The notes beneath the pieces are model-generated. The model worked only from the letters and a program-made list of their open reading frames with translations, was not told where the DNA came from and did no database searches. From NCBI GenBank assembly GCA_964529005.1, contig CAZGUH010000012.1:17007-81006 (forward strand): 64,000 nucleotides of DNA, in the 5' to 3' direction. Source of the stretch: CAZGUH01 sp964529005 (lineage in GTDB: Bacteria; Actinomycetota; Acidimicrobiia; Acidimicrobiales; Ilumatobacteraceae). How positions within the stretch are numbered: position 1 is the stretch's first letter; every line of letters starts with the position of its first letter. Of the stretch, positions 16,123 to 24,997 are shown in pieces. A program made the position numbers and the translations under genes.

Positions 16123-17487
16123 GTGCTGCCGATCGTGACGCCCGAGGAGATGAAGGCGATCGACGAGGCCGCGCCGGAGCCGGTCGAGGTGTTGATCGAG
16201 CGCGCCGGCGCAGCCCTGGCGCTCGCCGCCGTGCGCTTGCTCGGTGGCACGTACGGGCGGCGCGTCGTCGTCATCGCAGGCCCCGGCAACAACGGCGCCG
16301 ACGGCCGTGCCGCGGCGCGCCGGCTGGCGCGGCGCGGCGCTCACGTCAGCGTCGTCGAGGCGGCGGCCGTCGACGGTGGCGTGGTCGGCCCGTGCGATCT
16401 GGTGATCGACGCCGCGTATGGCACGGGTTTTCGCGGCGAATGGCAGGCGCCGGACGTCGGCGATGCGCTCGTCCTCGCGGCCGACATCCCGACCGGGGTC
16501 GACGGGACGACCGGCGCCGCGGGCAAAGGGGTCCTGCCCGCGCACCACACCGTGACGTTCGCCGCCGTGAAGCCCGGTCTGCTCTTCCCCCCGGGCAGCG
16601 ACCTCGCCGGTGAGCTGGAGGTGGCCGACATCGGCCTCGACACGTCGCGTGTGCACTCACATCTCGTGCAGCGCGGCGACGTGGCGCACTGGTGGCGGCC
16701 GCGCGCCCGGGAATGGCACAAGTGGAAGGACGCGGTGATGGTCGTGGCCGGCAGCCCGGGCATGGCCGGCGCCGGGCATCTGGCCGCTCTCGGGGCCCTG
16801 CGCAGCGGCGCCGGCATGGTGCGGCTCGCGTCGCCCGCGGGCGTGACGCTGGTCGGGGGACCCACCGAGGTGGTCCGCACGACGCTGCCGCCACAGGACT
16901 GGTCGGAATCGGTGCTCGCCACGCTCGACCGCTTCCACGCCCTCGTGATCGGTCCGGGGCTGGGGCGCGCCGACGTGACCGCCGCCGAGGTCCGCAGAAC
17001 GGTCGCCGGCTGCCCGACTCCGGTGGTGGTCGACGGCGACGGCCTGTTCGCCCTGGCGTGGAACGCCGGCGACGCGAGCGGGTTGCTGCGCGAGCGCGAG
17101 GCGCCGACGATCCTCACCCCCCACGACGGCGAGTACGCGCTGCTCACGGGGCACCGGCCGGCCGCCGACCGCATCGCCGCGGCGCGGATGCTGTCGGCGC
17201 GCACGCAGGCCATCGTGCTGCTGAAGGGCGCGGCGACCGTGGTCGCCGAGCCGGGCGGTCGGGCCCGGGTGGTGACGGTGGGAGACGAGCGGCTCGCCAC
17301 CGCCGGCACCGGCGATGTCCTCGCCGGCATCACCGGGGCGCTTCTCGCCCGCGGGCTCGACGCGTTCGACGCGGCCGCTGCCGCGGCGTGGATCCACGGT
17401 CGAGCGGCCCGCAAGGGCTTCGTGCACGGCCTCGTGGCGAGCGACCTGCCCGACTTCGTGCCCGAGGTCCTGGAGACTCTGGCGTGA
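16123..17487 (+). CDS. nnr: Bifunctional NAD(P)H-hydrate epimerase/ADP-dependent dehydratase
   Basis: Repairs hydrated NAD(P)H. The N-terminal YjeF domain (about 1-200) has VVVIAGPGNNGADGRAAARR and AADIPTGVDG. The C-terminal ribokinase-like domain (about 210-450) has VVAGSPGMAGAGHLAALGAL, VIGPGLGR, TPHDGEYALLTG and GTGDVLAGITGALLARG, which carries the catalytic Asp. 454 residues from GTG 16123, chosen because TACGCT (16111-16116) stands 6 bases before it. A GTG at 16099 overlapping acpS is the alternative. The stop overlaps alr. Confidence 0.95.
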   Translation: MLPIVTPEEMKAIDEAAPEPVEVLIERAGAALALAAVRLLGGTYGRRVVVIAGPGNNGADGRAAARRLARRGAHVSVVEAAAVDGGVVGPCDLVIDAAYGTGFRGEWQAPDVGDALVLAADIPTGVDGTTGAAGKGVLPAHHTVTFAAVKPGLLFPPGSDLAGELEVADIGLDTSRVHSHLVQRGDVAHWWRPRAREWHKWKDAVMVVAGSPGMAGAGHLAALGALRSGAGMVRLASPAGVTLVGGPTEVVRTTLPPQDWSESVLATLDRFHALVIGPGLGRADVTAAEVRRTVAGCPTPVVVDGDGLFALAWNAGDASGLLREREAPTILTPHDGEYALLTGHRPAADRIAAARMLSARTQAIVLLKGAATVVAEPGGRARVVTVGDERLATAGTGDVLAGITGALLARGLDAFDAAAAAAWIHGRAARKGFVHGLVASDLPDFVPEVLETLA

Positions 17488-18689
17488 CCGCGGGCGGCGC
17501 CGCGCTGGATCCGCGCAGCGCCCGGGGAGTGTGGGCCGAGGTCGACCTCGACGCCATCGCCCACAACGTCTCGGTGATCGGCGCCGCTGTGGCGCCAGCG
17601 CAGGTGTGGGCGGTGGTCAAGGCGGACGCCTACGGTCATGGCGCCGTGGCCGTGGCCCGCGCTGCGCTGGACGCCGGAGCCGCGGGCCTGTGCGTCGCCA
17701 TCACCGACGAGGGCATCGAGCTGCGCGAAGCCGGCATCGACGCGCCCATCCTGGTGCTCAGCGAGCAACCCCTCGGTCGAGCCGCCGATCTCGTCGCCCA
17801 CCGGCTGACCGCCACGGTGTACCGACCCGAGGCGATCGCTGCGCTCGCCGACGCGGCGTCCGCTGCGGGTGTCACCGAGCATCCCGTGCACATCAAGATC
17901 GACACCGGGATGCGCCGCGTGGGAGCGCCGGCGTCGCACGCCCGCGGCCTCGCCGGTGCGGTCGCTCGACGCCCGGCGCTGCGTCTCGAAGGGCTGCTGA
18001 CCCACCTTCCCGTGGCCGACGAGCCGCATCGCCCCGACACCGACCGCGCGCTCGCCGAACTCGCCGCTGTGGGCGCCGACCTCGCCGCTGCGGGGTATGC
18101 GGTCCCGGTGATGCATGCCGCCAACTCGGCGGCAGCGCTGGCATTCCCCGCCTCGCGTCTGTCGCTGGTGCGCACGGGCATCGCGATCTACGGCATCGCT
18201 CCGGGCTCGGGTGTCGAGCACCTGTGCGCCGACCTCCGTCCGGCGATGTCGCTGCATGCCAGGGTCAGCTTCGTCAAGCGCGTCGCCGCCGGCGAAGGGA
18301 TCTCGTACGGGCTCCGCCATCGCACGGCGGCCGAGACCACCGTCGCCACCGTCCCGATCGGCTATGCCGACGGGGTGCCGCGGCGGCTCGGCGTGCGCGG
18401 CGGGCACGTGCTCATCGGCGGACGCTGCCGCCCGATCGTCGGCGTCGTCACGATGGACCAGCTGATGGTCGACTGCGGTGACGACCCGGTCAGCGTCGGC
18501 GACGAGGTGGTCCTCATCGGCCGTCAGGGTGACCGGCGCATCCTCGCCGACGACTGGGCGGAGCTGCTCGACACCATCGGGTACGAGATCGTCTGCGGCA
18601 TCGGGCCCCGGGTGCAGCGGATCTACACCCGGGGCGGGGCCGACGTCGGTCGCGAGCAGCCATCGCGGGCCGTCGCGGATCGTCAGTAG
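17484..18689 (+). CDS. alr: Alanine racemase
   Basis: PLP enzyme making D-alanine for peptidoglycan. 401 residues from GTG 17484, overlapping the nnr stop by 4 bases. The PLP lysine lies in VWAVVKADAYGHGAVAV. HIKIDTGMRRVGAP, HAANSAAALAFP and VRTGIAIYGIAPG are barrel blocks. The C-terminal beta domain holds the catalytic tyrosine region EGISYGLRHR and GYADGVPRRLG. Cotranscribed with nnr and probably with tsaE. Confidence 0.96.
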   Translation: MTAGGAALDPRSARGVWAEVDLDAIAHNVSVIGAAVAPAQVWAVVKADAYGHGAVAVARAALDAGAAGLCVAITDEGIELREAGIDAPILVLSEQPLGRAADLVAHRLTATVYRPEAIAALADAASAAGVTEHPVHIKIDTGMRRVGAPASHARGLAGAVARRPALRLEGLLTHLPVADEPHRPDTDRALAELAAVGADLAAAGYAVPVMHAANSAAALAFPASRLSLVRTGIAIYGIAPGSGVEHLCADLRPAMSLHARVSFVKRVAAGEGISYGLRHRTAAETTVATVPIGYADGVPRRLGVRGGHVLIGGRCRPIVGVVTMDQLMVDCGDDPVSVGDEVVLIGRQGDRRILADDWAELLDTIGYEIVCGIGPRVQRIYTRGGADVGREQPSRAVADRQ

Positions 18690-18726
18690 GCTTCGTCGCG
18701 GCCGCCCCCGGCGTTCCTTGGATCCG

Positions 18727-19233
18727 ATGTTCGAACGACTCTGCACCTCGCTGGCGGACACGCACGCCGTCGCCGCGGCGCTCGCCGGCGTCGCCCGCAG
18801 CGGCGACGTCATCGTGCTGTCCGGCGAGATGGGGGCGGGTAAGACCGCATTCGCCCAAGGCTTCGCCACCGCGCTCGGCGTCGACGAGCCGGTCACGTCG
18901 CCGACGTTCACGCTGGTGCACACGTACGCGACGAACGGGGCGCCGACCGGGCCGCTGCACCACGCCGACGTCTACCGCCTGCGCACCATGCGCGAGGTCG
19001 CCGACCTCGCCCTGCTCGAGCTCGTCGAAGCGGGTGGCGTGCTGCTCGTCGAATGGGGTGACGTGATCAGCGCGGCCCTGGGTGATCACCTCGACGTGCA
19101 CCTCGCGTTCGACGCTGACGACGCGGTCGAGACGCATCGGCGGATCTCGCTGACCCCCCACGGAGCCGGGTGGGCGCGCCGCTGGAGCGACGTCGTCGCG
19201 GCGGTCGACAAGGCCGGGGGTGTCGCGCCGTGA
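18727..19233 (+). CDS. tsaE: tRNA t6A modification ATPase TsaE
   Basis: P-loop ATPase of the threonylcarbamoyladenosine complex. 168 residues from ATG 18727. Walker A is SGEMGAGKTAFAQG. The switch region is VTSPTFTLVHTY, then HHADVYRL and LLVEWGDVI. The stop overlaps the tsaB GTG by 4 bases. TAGGCT at 18687-18692 in the 37-base gap could be a -10 box for the tsaE-tsaB-rimI-tsaD group. Confidence 0.95.
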   Translation: MFERLCTSLADTHAVAAALAGVARSGDVIVLSGEMGAGKTAFAQGFATALGVDEPVTSPTFTLVHTYATNGAPTGPLHHADVYRLRTMREVADLALLELVEAGGVLLVEWGDVISAALGDHLDVHLAFDADDAVETHRRISLTPHGAGWARRWSDVVAAVDKAGGVAP

Positions 19234-19934
19234 TCATCCTCGGCGTGGAGACGGCGACCGAGCGGGTGAGCGTCGCCATCGGTTCGCACCGTGGCGTCCT
19301 CGGGTGCTTCGAGGTCGCGGGCGGGCGCCGTCACGCGGAAGTGCTCACCCCGGCGATCGAAGCGGTCTGCCGCTATGGCGACGTCGCGCTCGACGAGGTC
19401 GCCGTCGTCGCGGTCGACGTCGGCCCCGGCCTCTTCACCGGGATGCGCGTCGGCCTCGCCGCGGCGAAGGCCATCGCCCAGGCGTTGCGCGTTCCGATGA
19501 TCGGCGTTTCGTCGCTCGATCTCGTCGCGTTCCCGTTGCGTCACTGCGATCGAACGATCGTGGCGATGATCGATGCTCGCAAGGGAGAGGTGTTCAGCGC
19601 GTTCTACCGCGCCGCGCCCGGTGGGGTGCAGCGCGTCACCGAGCCGACCGTGGGCTCGGTCAGCGACGTCGTCGGCGAGATCGTCGCCCGGGGGCAGGAG
19701 ACGATCTGCGTCGGTGATGGCGCGCTGCGCTACGCCGCCGAGATCGTCGCCGAGGCGACCAAGGTCGAGATCGGTGATCAGTGGCAGGCCGCTCCCTCCG
19801 CCGCCACGCTCGTCCAGCTCGCGCACCCGCGTGCGCTGCGCGAGGAATGGGTCAATCCGTGGGAGCTCCAGCCGATGTACCTGCGCCTGCCTGACGCGCA
19901 GATCAACTGGACGACGCGAGGCGGCGCGCCGTGA
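19230..19934 (+). CDS. tsaB: tRNA t6A modification dimerisation partner TsaB
   Basis: ASKHA-fold protein that pairs with TsaD. 234 residues from GTG 19230 (MIILGVETATERVSVAIGSH). Typical blocks are EVAVVAVDVGPGLFTGMRVG and MIDARKGEVFSAFY. It lacks the metal histidines of TsaD, as expected for the non-catalytic partner. Four-base overlap with tsaE upstream; rimI begins 19 bases after its stop. Confidence 0.95.
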   Translation: MIILGVETATERVSVAIGSHRGVLGCFEVAGGRRHAEVLTPAIEAVCRYGDVALDEVAVVAVDVGPGLFTGMRVGLAAAKAIAQALRVPMIGVSSLDLVAFPLRHCDRTIVAMIDARKGEVFSAFYRAAPGGVQRVTEPTVGSVSDVVGEIVARGQETICVGDGALRYAAEIVAEATKVEIGDQWQAAPSAATLVQLAHPRALREEWVNPWELQPMYLRLPDAQINWTTRGGAP

Positions 19935-19953
19935 GCGAACGCACGGCCGAACG

Positions 19954-20496
19954 ATGAGCGTCCTCGCCCGTCTGCTGCATCGTGACCAGCCGCAGGGGTT
20001 GGTCATCGAGCCGATGCGCCGCCGCCATCTGAGCGTGATCCGCCCGATCGAGAACGCGGTGTACCCGAAGCCGTGGTCGCAGTCGATCTTCCTCTCCGAG
20101 CTCGACCTGGTGCGGTCCGGCGAACGCCACTACATCGTCGCCCGCGACGGCGGCGCCGTCGTCGGCTACGCCGGGCTGATGTTCGGCGTCGACGAGGCGC
20201 ACGTCACGACGATCGCCTGTGATCCCGCGTGCTGGGGGCGTGGCGTCGGCTCGCGCTTGCTGGCCGAGCTGGCGTGGGCGGCGCGCGACCGCGGCATGGG
20301 CGCGCTGACGCTCGAGGTCCGGGTGTCGAACGATCGCGCGCAACGCTTGTACCGGCGCTTCGGCTTGGCGCCCGCGGGGATCCGCCCGCGGTACTACGAG
20401 AACTCCGAGGATGCCATCGTCATGTGGTGCCACGACATCGCGAGCGACGAGTACGCCCGCGCGCTCAGCGCGCTGTGCCCGGAGGCGTCCCGGTGA
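19954..20496 (+). CDS. rimI: Ribosomal protein S18-alanine N-acetyltransferase family protein
   Basis: GNAT acetyltransferase of 180 residues. The acetyl-CoA loop is CWGRGVGSRLLAELA, preceded by HVTTIACDP and followed by LTLEVRVSNDRAQRLYRRFG. RPRYYENSEDAIVM at the C terminus is typical of RimI. In this family the target is the N terminus of S18. It lies inside the tsa cluster, a position common in bacteria, and its stop overlaps tsaD by 4 bases. About 25 residues precede the GNAT core. Confidence 0.92.
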   Translation: MSVLARLLHRDQPQGLVIEPMRRRHLSVIRPIENAVYPKPWSQSIFLSELDLVRSGERHYIVARDGGAVVGYAGLMFGVDEAHVTTIACDPACWGRGVGSRLLAELAWAARDRGMGALTLEVRVSNDRAQRLYRRFGLAPAGIRPRYYENSEDAIVMWCHDIASDEYARALSALCPEASR

Positions 20497-21527
20497 GCGC
20501 GTGGGACGCGAGCGCGGTCGACGACGCCACCGTCGTGCTGGGCATCGAGACCAGCTGTGACGAGACGGCGGCGGCGCTCGTGATGGGCGGGCGCGACGTG
20601 CTGTCGAGCGTGGTCAGCACACAGGTCGACCTGCACGCGCAGTACGGCGGCGTCGTCCCCGAGATCGCCGGGCGGGCTCATCTCGATCTGCTCAACCCTG
20701 TGCTCGCCCGGACGGTGGTCGAGGCCGGCATCGACGAGTCGCGCATCGACGCCGTCGCATGCACGGTCGGCCCGGGTCTGATCGGCGCGCTGCTGGTCGG
20801 CGTGTCGGCGGCCAAGGCCTTGGCGCTCACGTGGGACGTCCCGTTCGTCGGCGTCAACCACATGGAGGCGCATCTGTACGCGTCACTGCTGGAGGACCCG
20901 ACGCTGGAGATGCCGATGGTGGTGCTGCTGGTCTCCGGCGGTCACACGATGCTGGTCGACATGCGCGACCACGGGCACTACCGCTTGCTCGGCCGCACCA
21001 TCGACGATGCCGCGGGTGAGGCGTTCGACAAGGTGGCTCGGTTCCTCGAGCTCGGCTACCCGGGTGGGCCGGCGATCGACCGCGTCGCCGCGAACGGCGA
21101 CCCCGAGGCCATCGCGTTCCCGCGCGCGATGCGCAACGACGGCCTCGACTTCAGTTTCAGCGGGCTGAAGACAGCGGTCGTCAACCACGTGCGCAAGAAC
21201 CCGGACGTCGCGACCGCCGACGTGGCGGCGTCGTTCCAAGCGGCCGTCGTCGACGTGCTCGTCGAGAAGGCGATGCGTGCCGCCGGTGAGTGCGGCGCGA
21301 AGGCGGTGGCGATCGGCGGGGGAGTCGCGGCGAACTCGTTGCTCCGCTCGTCGATCGCGGCCGCATGCGATGCGGCCGGTGTGCGGTGCTTCGTGCCCAG
21401 CCCGGCGATGTGCACCGACAATGCGGCGATGATCGCCTCGGTCGGGTGGTACCGCTTGCGCAGCGACGGCCCCAGCCCCCTCGACACCGGCGCGTTCCCC
21501 AACCTGCCGTTGCCGTTCGCCACCTGA
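20493..21527 (+). CDS. tsaD: tRNA N6-adenosine threonylcarbamoyltransferase
   Basis: Catalytic subunit that transfers the threonylcarbamoyl group to A37 of ANN-decoding tRNAs. 344 residues from GTG 20493, overlapping rimI. Signatures: VLGIETSCDETAAALV, YGGVVPEIAGRAHLDLL, the metal-binding histidines of NHMEAHLYAS, LLVSGGHTMLV, GYPGGPAIDRVA and the phosphate loop AIGGGVAANSLLR. No tsaC (threonylcarbamoyl-AMP synthase) is in the window, so that step must be encoded elsewhere. Confidence 0.97.
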   Translation: MSAWDASAVDDATVVLGIETSCDETAAALVMGGRDVLSSVVSTQVDLHAQYGGVVPEIAGRAHLDLLNPVLARTVVEAGIDESRIDAVACTVGPGLIGALLVGVSAAKALALTWDVPFVGVNHMEAHLYASLLEDPTLEMPMVVLLVSGGHTMLVDMRDHGHYRLLGRTIDDAAGEAFDKVARFLELGYPGGPAIDRVAANGDPEAIAFPRAMRNDGLDFSFSGLKTAVVNHVRKNPDVATADVAASFQAAVVDVLVEKAMRAAGECGAKAVAIGGGVAANSLLRSSIAAACDAAGVRCFVPSPAMCTDNAAMIASVGWYRLRSDGPSPLDTGAFPNLPLPFAT

Positions 21528-21558
21528 CACGGCCGCAGAGCGATACGGTGCGAGCGGC

Positions 21559-22629
21559 ATGGCCCGTCTCGAGGCATACGTGGTCACCACACCCGGCCTG
21601 GAGGCGGTGACGGCCGCAGAGGTGCTGCGCCGAGGCGTGCGCGTGGCGCGCAGCGGGCGCGGCGGCATGAGCTGTTCGGTCACGTGGCCGCAGCTCGTCG
21701 CTCTGCACCTGCACCTGCGGACGGCGACGCGGATCCTGGTGCGCGTCGGCCGCTTCCGTTCGGACACGTTCGCGGCGCTGGAGTCGGGCATCGACGCCAT
21801 CGACTGGAGCCCGTGGCTGCCACCCGACGCCGACGTCCGGGTGCGCGTCTCCACGTCGTCGAGCCGCCTCTACCACAGCGGCGCCGTGCAGGAACGGGTC
21901 GAGCGGGTGCTGGCCGCCAAGGCGGCTGGCGGCGGAGCCGAGCAGCACGTGCTCGTGCGCATCTCGCACGACGCGGCGACGATCAGCGTCGACGCCACCG
22001 GAGCGTCGCTGCACCAGCGGGGGTGGCGGACCGAGGCCGGCGCTGCGCCGCTGCGGGAGACGCTCGCCGCCGCGCTGCTGTCGTGGGGCGGTTGGCGACG
22101 CGGCGTGCCGCTGCTCGACCCGTGCGCGGGCGCCGGCACGCTGGCGATCGAGGCCGCGCAGTCGGCGCTGCGCATGCCGGCGGGCGGCTGCCGGGACTTC
22201 GCGTGCGCACACTGGCCGTCGTCGGATCCAGACCTGTGGGCGAGGATCCGGCGCGCTGCGGCCGCCGACGTGCTCGACTCGGCGAAGGCGTCGATCGTCG
22301 CCGCCGACGCGGATCCGTCCGCCGCCGATCTCATCCGCGCCAACGCCGAGCGCGCCGGCGTGAGGTCGGTGGTCGACGTCGAGGTCGCCGACCTCGTCGG
22401 GCGGCCGCGCTTCGACGGCATGGTCGTCGCCAACCCGCCCTACGGTGAGCGGCTCGGCGGTGATCTGCCGCGGCTGTACGCATCGCTGGGCCAGCTCGCG
22501 GAGCGGCTCGCGCTGGTCCTGCCGCGCAACCGCCCGGCGCTCGCCGCGGCGTTGGCGCGCACGTGGGACGAAGGGCTCGACACCGTCAACGGCGGCATCC
22601 CGGTGCGGTTCGTGCGCACGGGCGGCTGA
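21559..22629 (+). CDS. RlmL/Trm14-type RNA guanine N2-methyltransferase
   Basis: 356 residues. The N-terminal half (about 1-150) resembles the ferredoxin-like/THUMP region of the UPF0020 family. The C-terminal Rossmann domain has PLLDPCAGAGTLAIEAAQ (SAM motif I), VAADADPSAADLIRANAERAG (motif II) and the target-base motif VVANPPYGERLGG. Related enzymes make m2G in 23S rRNA or tRNA; the substrate here is not predictable. TACGGT (21544-21549) lies 9 bases before the ATG, suggesting a leaderless message separate from the tsa genes. Confidence 0.88.
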   Translation: MARLEAYVVTTPGLEAVTAAEVLRRGVRVARSGRGGMSCSVTWPQLVALHLHLRTATRILVRVGRFRSDTFAALESGIDAIDWSPWLPPDADVRVRVSTSSSRLYHSGAVQERVERVLAAKAAGGGAEQHVLVRISHDAATISVDATGASLHQRGWRTEAGAAPLRETLAAALLSWGGWRRGVPLLDPCAGAGTLAIEAAQSALRMPAGGCRDFACAHWPSSDPDLWARIRRAAAADVLDSAKASIVAADADPSAADLIRANAERAGVRSVVDVEVADLVGRPRFDGMVVANPPYGERLGGDLPRLYASLGQLAERLALVLPRNRPALAAALARTWDEGLDTVNGGIPVRFVRTGG

Positions 22630-22650
22630 CCCGCCGCCCACCGGCAGCGA

Positions 22651-22656
22651 TAGCGT
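22651..22656 (+). promoter_or_regulatory. -10 hexamer of a probable leaderless dus transcript
   Basis: TAGCGT is followed after 7 bases by the GTG start of the dus gene at 22664, with no Shine-Dalgarno between. Confidence 0.45.
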
Positions 22657-22663
22657 CGTTCCG

Positions 22664-23794
22664 GTGCCTGAGCTGCGCATCGGTTCGTTCACCCCCGCCG
22701 CGCCCGTCGTCCTGGCCCCGATGGCGGGTGTCACCAATGCGCCGTTCCGTGCGCTGTGCCGGCGGTACGGGCCCGGGCTCGTCTACGTCAACGAGATGGT
22801 GATGGCCGCCGCGCTCGTGCACGGCAACGCGAAGACCCGGCGGATGGTGACGTTCGCGCCGGGCGAGTCCCCGCGCAGCCTCCAGCTCTACGGCAGCGAC
22901 CCGGTGTTCGTCGACGCCGCGGTGCGGCGCTTGGGTGACGCCGGCGCGGTCGACCACATCGACCTCAACTTCGGCTGCCCGGCGGTGAAGGTGACGCGCA
23001 AGGGAGGCGGCGCCGCGGTGCCGGCGCGGCCGCGGCTGCTGCGCGCGATCGTGCGTGCCGCCGTGCGCGCGGCGGCGCCGTACGGCATCCCGGTGACGGC
23101 GAAGTTCCGCATCGGCATCGACGACGCGGTCGTCACCCACGTGACGACGGGACGGATCGCCGCCGAGGAGGGCGTCGCCGCGATCGCGCTGCACGCCCGC
23201 ACGGCCGAGCAGCACTACGCAGGCGACGCTCGCTGGGAGGCGATCGCCGAGCTCAAGGCCGCGGTGCCGGAACTGCCCGTGCTGGGCAACGGCGACATCT
23301 GGGAAGCGGCCGACGCCGTCGCGATGATGCGCGCGACGGGGTGCGACGGCGTCGTGATCGGGCGCGGCTGCCTCGGGCGGCCCTGGCTGTTCGGCGAGCT
23401 CGTCGCCGCGCTGAGGGGTGATGCGCCCCCGCCCGCGCCGCTGCTGGGCGCGGTGCGCGAGGTGATGGCCGACCACGCGCGGCTGCTCGCCGCGCACCTC
23501 GGCGAGAGCCACGCGATGCGCGACTTCCGCAAGCACGCCGGTTGGTATCTCACGGGTTATCCGGTCGGCAGCGACGCCCGGCGTCGCGTGTCGTCGGTGA
23601 GCTCGCTCGCCGAGCTCGACGACCTGCTGGCGATGCTCGATCCGTCGCTCACGCTCGTCCCCGGAGGTGAGCGCATCCGGCGCGGGCACACCAACGGGCC
23701 GATCCGCGTCGTCCTTCCCGAGGGATATCTCGACGACCTCGACGACGTCACCCCGCCCGACGACGCGCACGTCATGGCGATGAGCGGCGGCTGA
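22664..23794 (+). CDS. dusB: tRNA dihydrouridine synthase (DusB type)
   Basis: FMN enzyme reducing uridines in tRNA D-loops. 376 residues from GTG 22664. Flavin and catalytic blocks: VLAPMAGVTNAPFRALCRR, VDHIDLNFGCPAVKVTRKGG (catalytic Cys), PVTAKFRIGID, IALHARTAEQHYAGDARW, PVLGNGDIWEAADA and GVVIGRGCLGRPWLF. The C-terminal helical domain has MRDFRKHAGWYLTGY. The last about 50 residues are a short acidic extension. maf begins 2 bases after the stop. Confidence 0.94.
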   Translation: MPELRIGSFTPAAPVVLAPMAGVTNAPFRALCRRYGPGLVYVNEMVMAAALVHGNAKTRRMVTFAPGESPRSLQLYGSDPVFVDAAVRRLGDAGAVDHIDLNFGCPAVKVTRKGGGAAVPARPRLLRAIVRAAVRAAAPYGIPVTAKFRIGIDDAVVTHVTTGRIAAEEGVAAIALHARTAEQHYAGDARWEAIAELKAAVPELPVLGNGDIWEAADAVAMMRATGCDGVVIGRGCLGRPWLFGELVAALRGDAPPPAPLLGAVREVMADHARLLAAHLGESHAMRDFRKHAGWYLTGYPVGSDARRRVSSVSSLAELDDLLAMLDPSLTLVPGGERIRRGHTNGPIRVVLPEGYLDDLDDVTPPDDAHVMAMSGG

Positions 23795-23796
23795 CG

Positions 23797-24381
23797 ATGC
23801 CGCACGCCGTCCTCGCATCCGCGTCGCCGCGGCGGCGTGAGCTGCTCGAGCAGCTGGGCTGGACGCTCGACATCCGCCCTGCCGACGTCGACGAGTCCCC
23901 GCAGCCCGGCGAGGACCCGCGGGCATACGTGCTGCGCCTGGCGATCGAGAAGTGCCGTGCCGTGCGGGCCGCGCCGGGCGATCTGGTGATCGCCGCCGAC
24001 ACGACCGTCGACATCGCCGCAGCCGATGGCCGCCGCCGGATCGCCGGAAAACCCACCGATGTCGACGACGCCCGCCGCATGTTGCGGTCGCTCAGCGGGC
24101 GCACGCATCGCGTGCACACCGCAGTGGCGGTGCGGCGCGGTGAGGGCGCGGCGTCTACCGTGGTCACCACCCACGTCCGAATGTCGGTGCTCTCCGACGC
24201 CGACGTCGAGTGCTACGTGGCGACCGGTGAGCCGTTCGACAAGGCCGGCGGCTACGCGATCCAAGGCGCCGGCGGGGCCCTCGTGCAGTCCGTGCGCGGC
24301 AGCGTCTCCAACGTCATCGGTCTCCCTCTGGCCGAGCTCCTCCGCCTCGTCGGCGAGATCGACCGCGGGCGCGCGGTCTGA
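23797..24381 (+). CDS. maf: Maf-type nucleoside triphosphate pyrophosphatase
   Basis: Hydrolyses non-canonical or surplus nucleoside triphosphates. 194 residues opening with AVLASASPRRRELLEQLGW, the substrate loop. Other blocks are VIAADTTVDIAA, AGKPTDVDDARRMLRSLSGR, HRVHTAVAV and FDKAGGYAIQGAGGALV. Cotranscribed with dusB, only 2 bases downstream. The exact nucleotide preference cannot be read from sequence. Confidence 0.94.
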   Translation: MPHAVLASASPRRRELLEQLGWTLDIRPADVDESPQPGEDPRAYVLRLAIEKCRAVRAAPGDLVIAADTTVDIAAADGRRRIAGKPTDVDDARRMLRSLSGRTHRVHTAVAVRRGEGAASTVVTTHVRMSVLSDADVECYVATGEPFDKAGGYAIQGAGGALVQSVRGSVSNVIGLPLAELLRLVGEIDRGRAV

Positions 24382-24405
24382 TCGAGGGAACCACTACGGT
24401 CGATC

Positions 24406-24894
24406 GTGGTGGCGAACAAGACAACGTTGATCGTCGCATCCGCCGTCGCCTGGTGTCTTCCGGGCATCGCGTTCAGTCTCTCGATGGTCTTCACGGGGAA
24501 CCTGTGGGTCGCTGCGGCCGTGGCGGTGCTCGGCATCGTGGTCGCACGGGCGGTCGTGCGCCGCTGCGTCGCAGCGCTCCGCAACGACCGGTCCGTCGTC
24601 GCGCTGGAACACGCCGGCGACGTCCGGATCGAGGCCGTCGAGTTCTTCTGGCGGCCTGGATGCCCGTTCCTCGCGGAGCTCCGTCGGACCCTCGACGACG
24701 CCGGAGTTCCCGCGCGTCTTCGCAACATCGCGGAGAACCCAGACGACGCCGCGATCGTTCGGTCGATCGCCGACGGCAACGAGACGGTGCCGACGCTCGT
24801 CATCGGGCCGGTCGCGCTCGTCAACCCCAGCGCGCGGCTCGTGATGGCGACGTTACGCGAGCACGCCCCGCATCTTCTCGACGGGCGCGGCTGA
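24406..24894 (+). CDS. Membrane-anchored glutaredoxin-like protein
   Basis: 162 residues. Two hydrophobic segments (about 7-28 and 31-50) are followed by a basic stretch and a thioredoxin-fold domain: VEFFWRPGCPFLAELRRTL, then PARLRNIAENPDDAAIVRSI and the cis-proline region NETVPTLVIGP. The redox motif is CPFL, so only one cysteine is present and the protein is monothiol. The topology suggests a redox domain tethered to the membrane. TACGGT at 24395-24400 gives a leaderless arrangement with GTG 24406 or 24409. Substrate unknown. Confidence 0.75.
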   Translation: MVANKTTLIVASAVAWCLPGIAFSLSMVFTGNLWVAAAVAVLGIVVARAVVRRCVAALRNDRSVVALEHAGDVRIEAVEFFWRPGCPFLAELRRTLDDAGVPARLRNIAENPDDAAIVRSIADGNETVPTLVIGPVALVNPSARLVMATLREHAPHLLDGRG

Positions 24895-24997
24895 CCGTCC
24901 TGACGGTCCGGCGCGGCAGCGTTCGGCGACACCAGCGTCGGCGCCTCGGCGCGGCGTCAGCCGTTTGGATGGTCTCGGCCGGGGTAAGAGTCACCCG

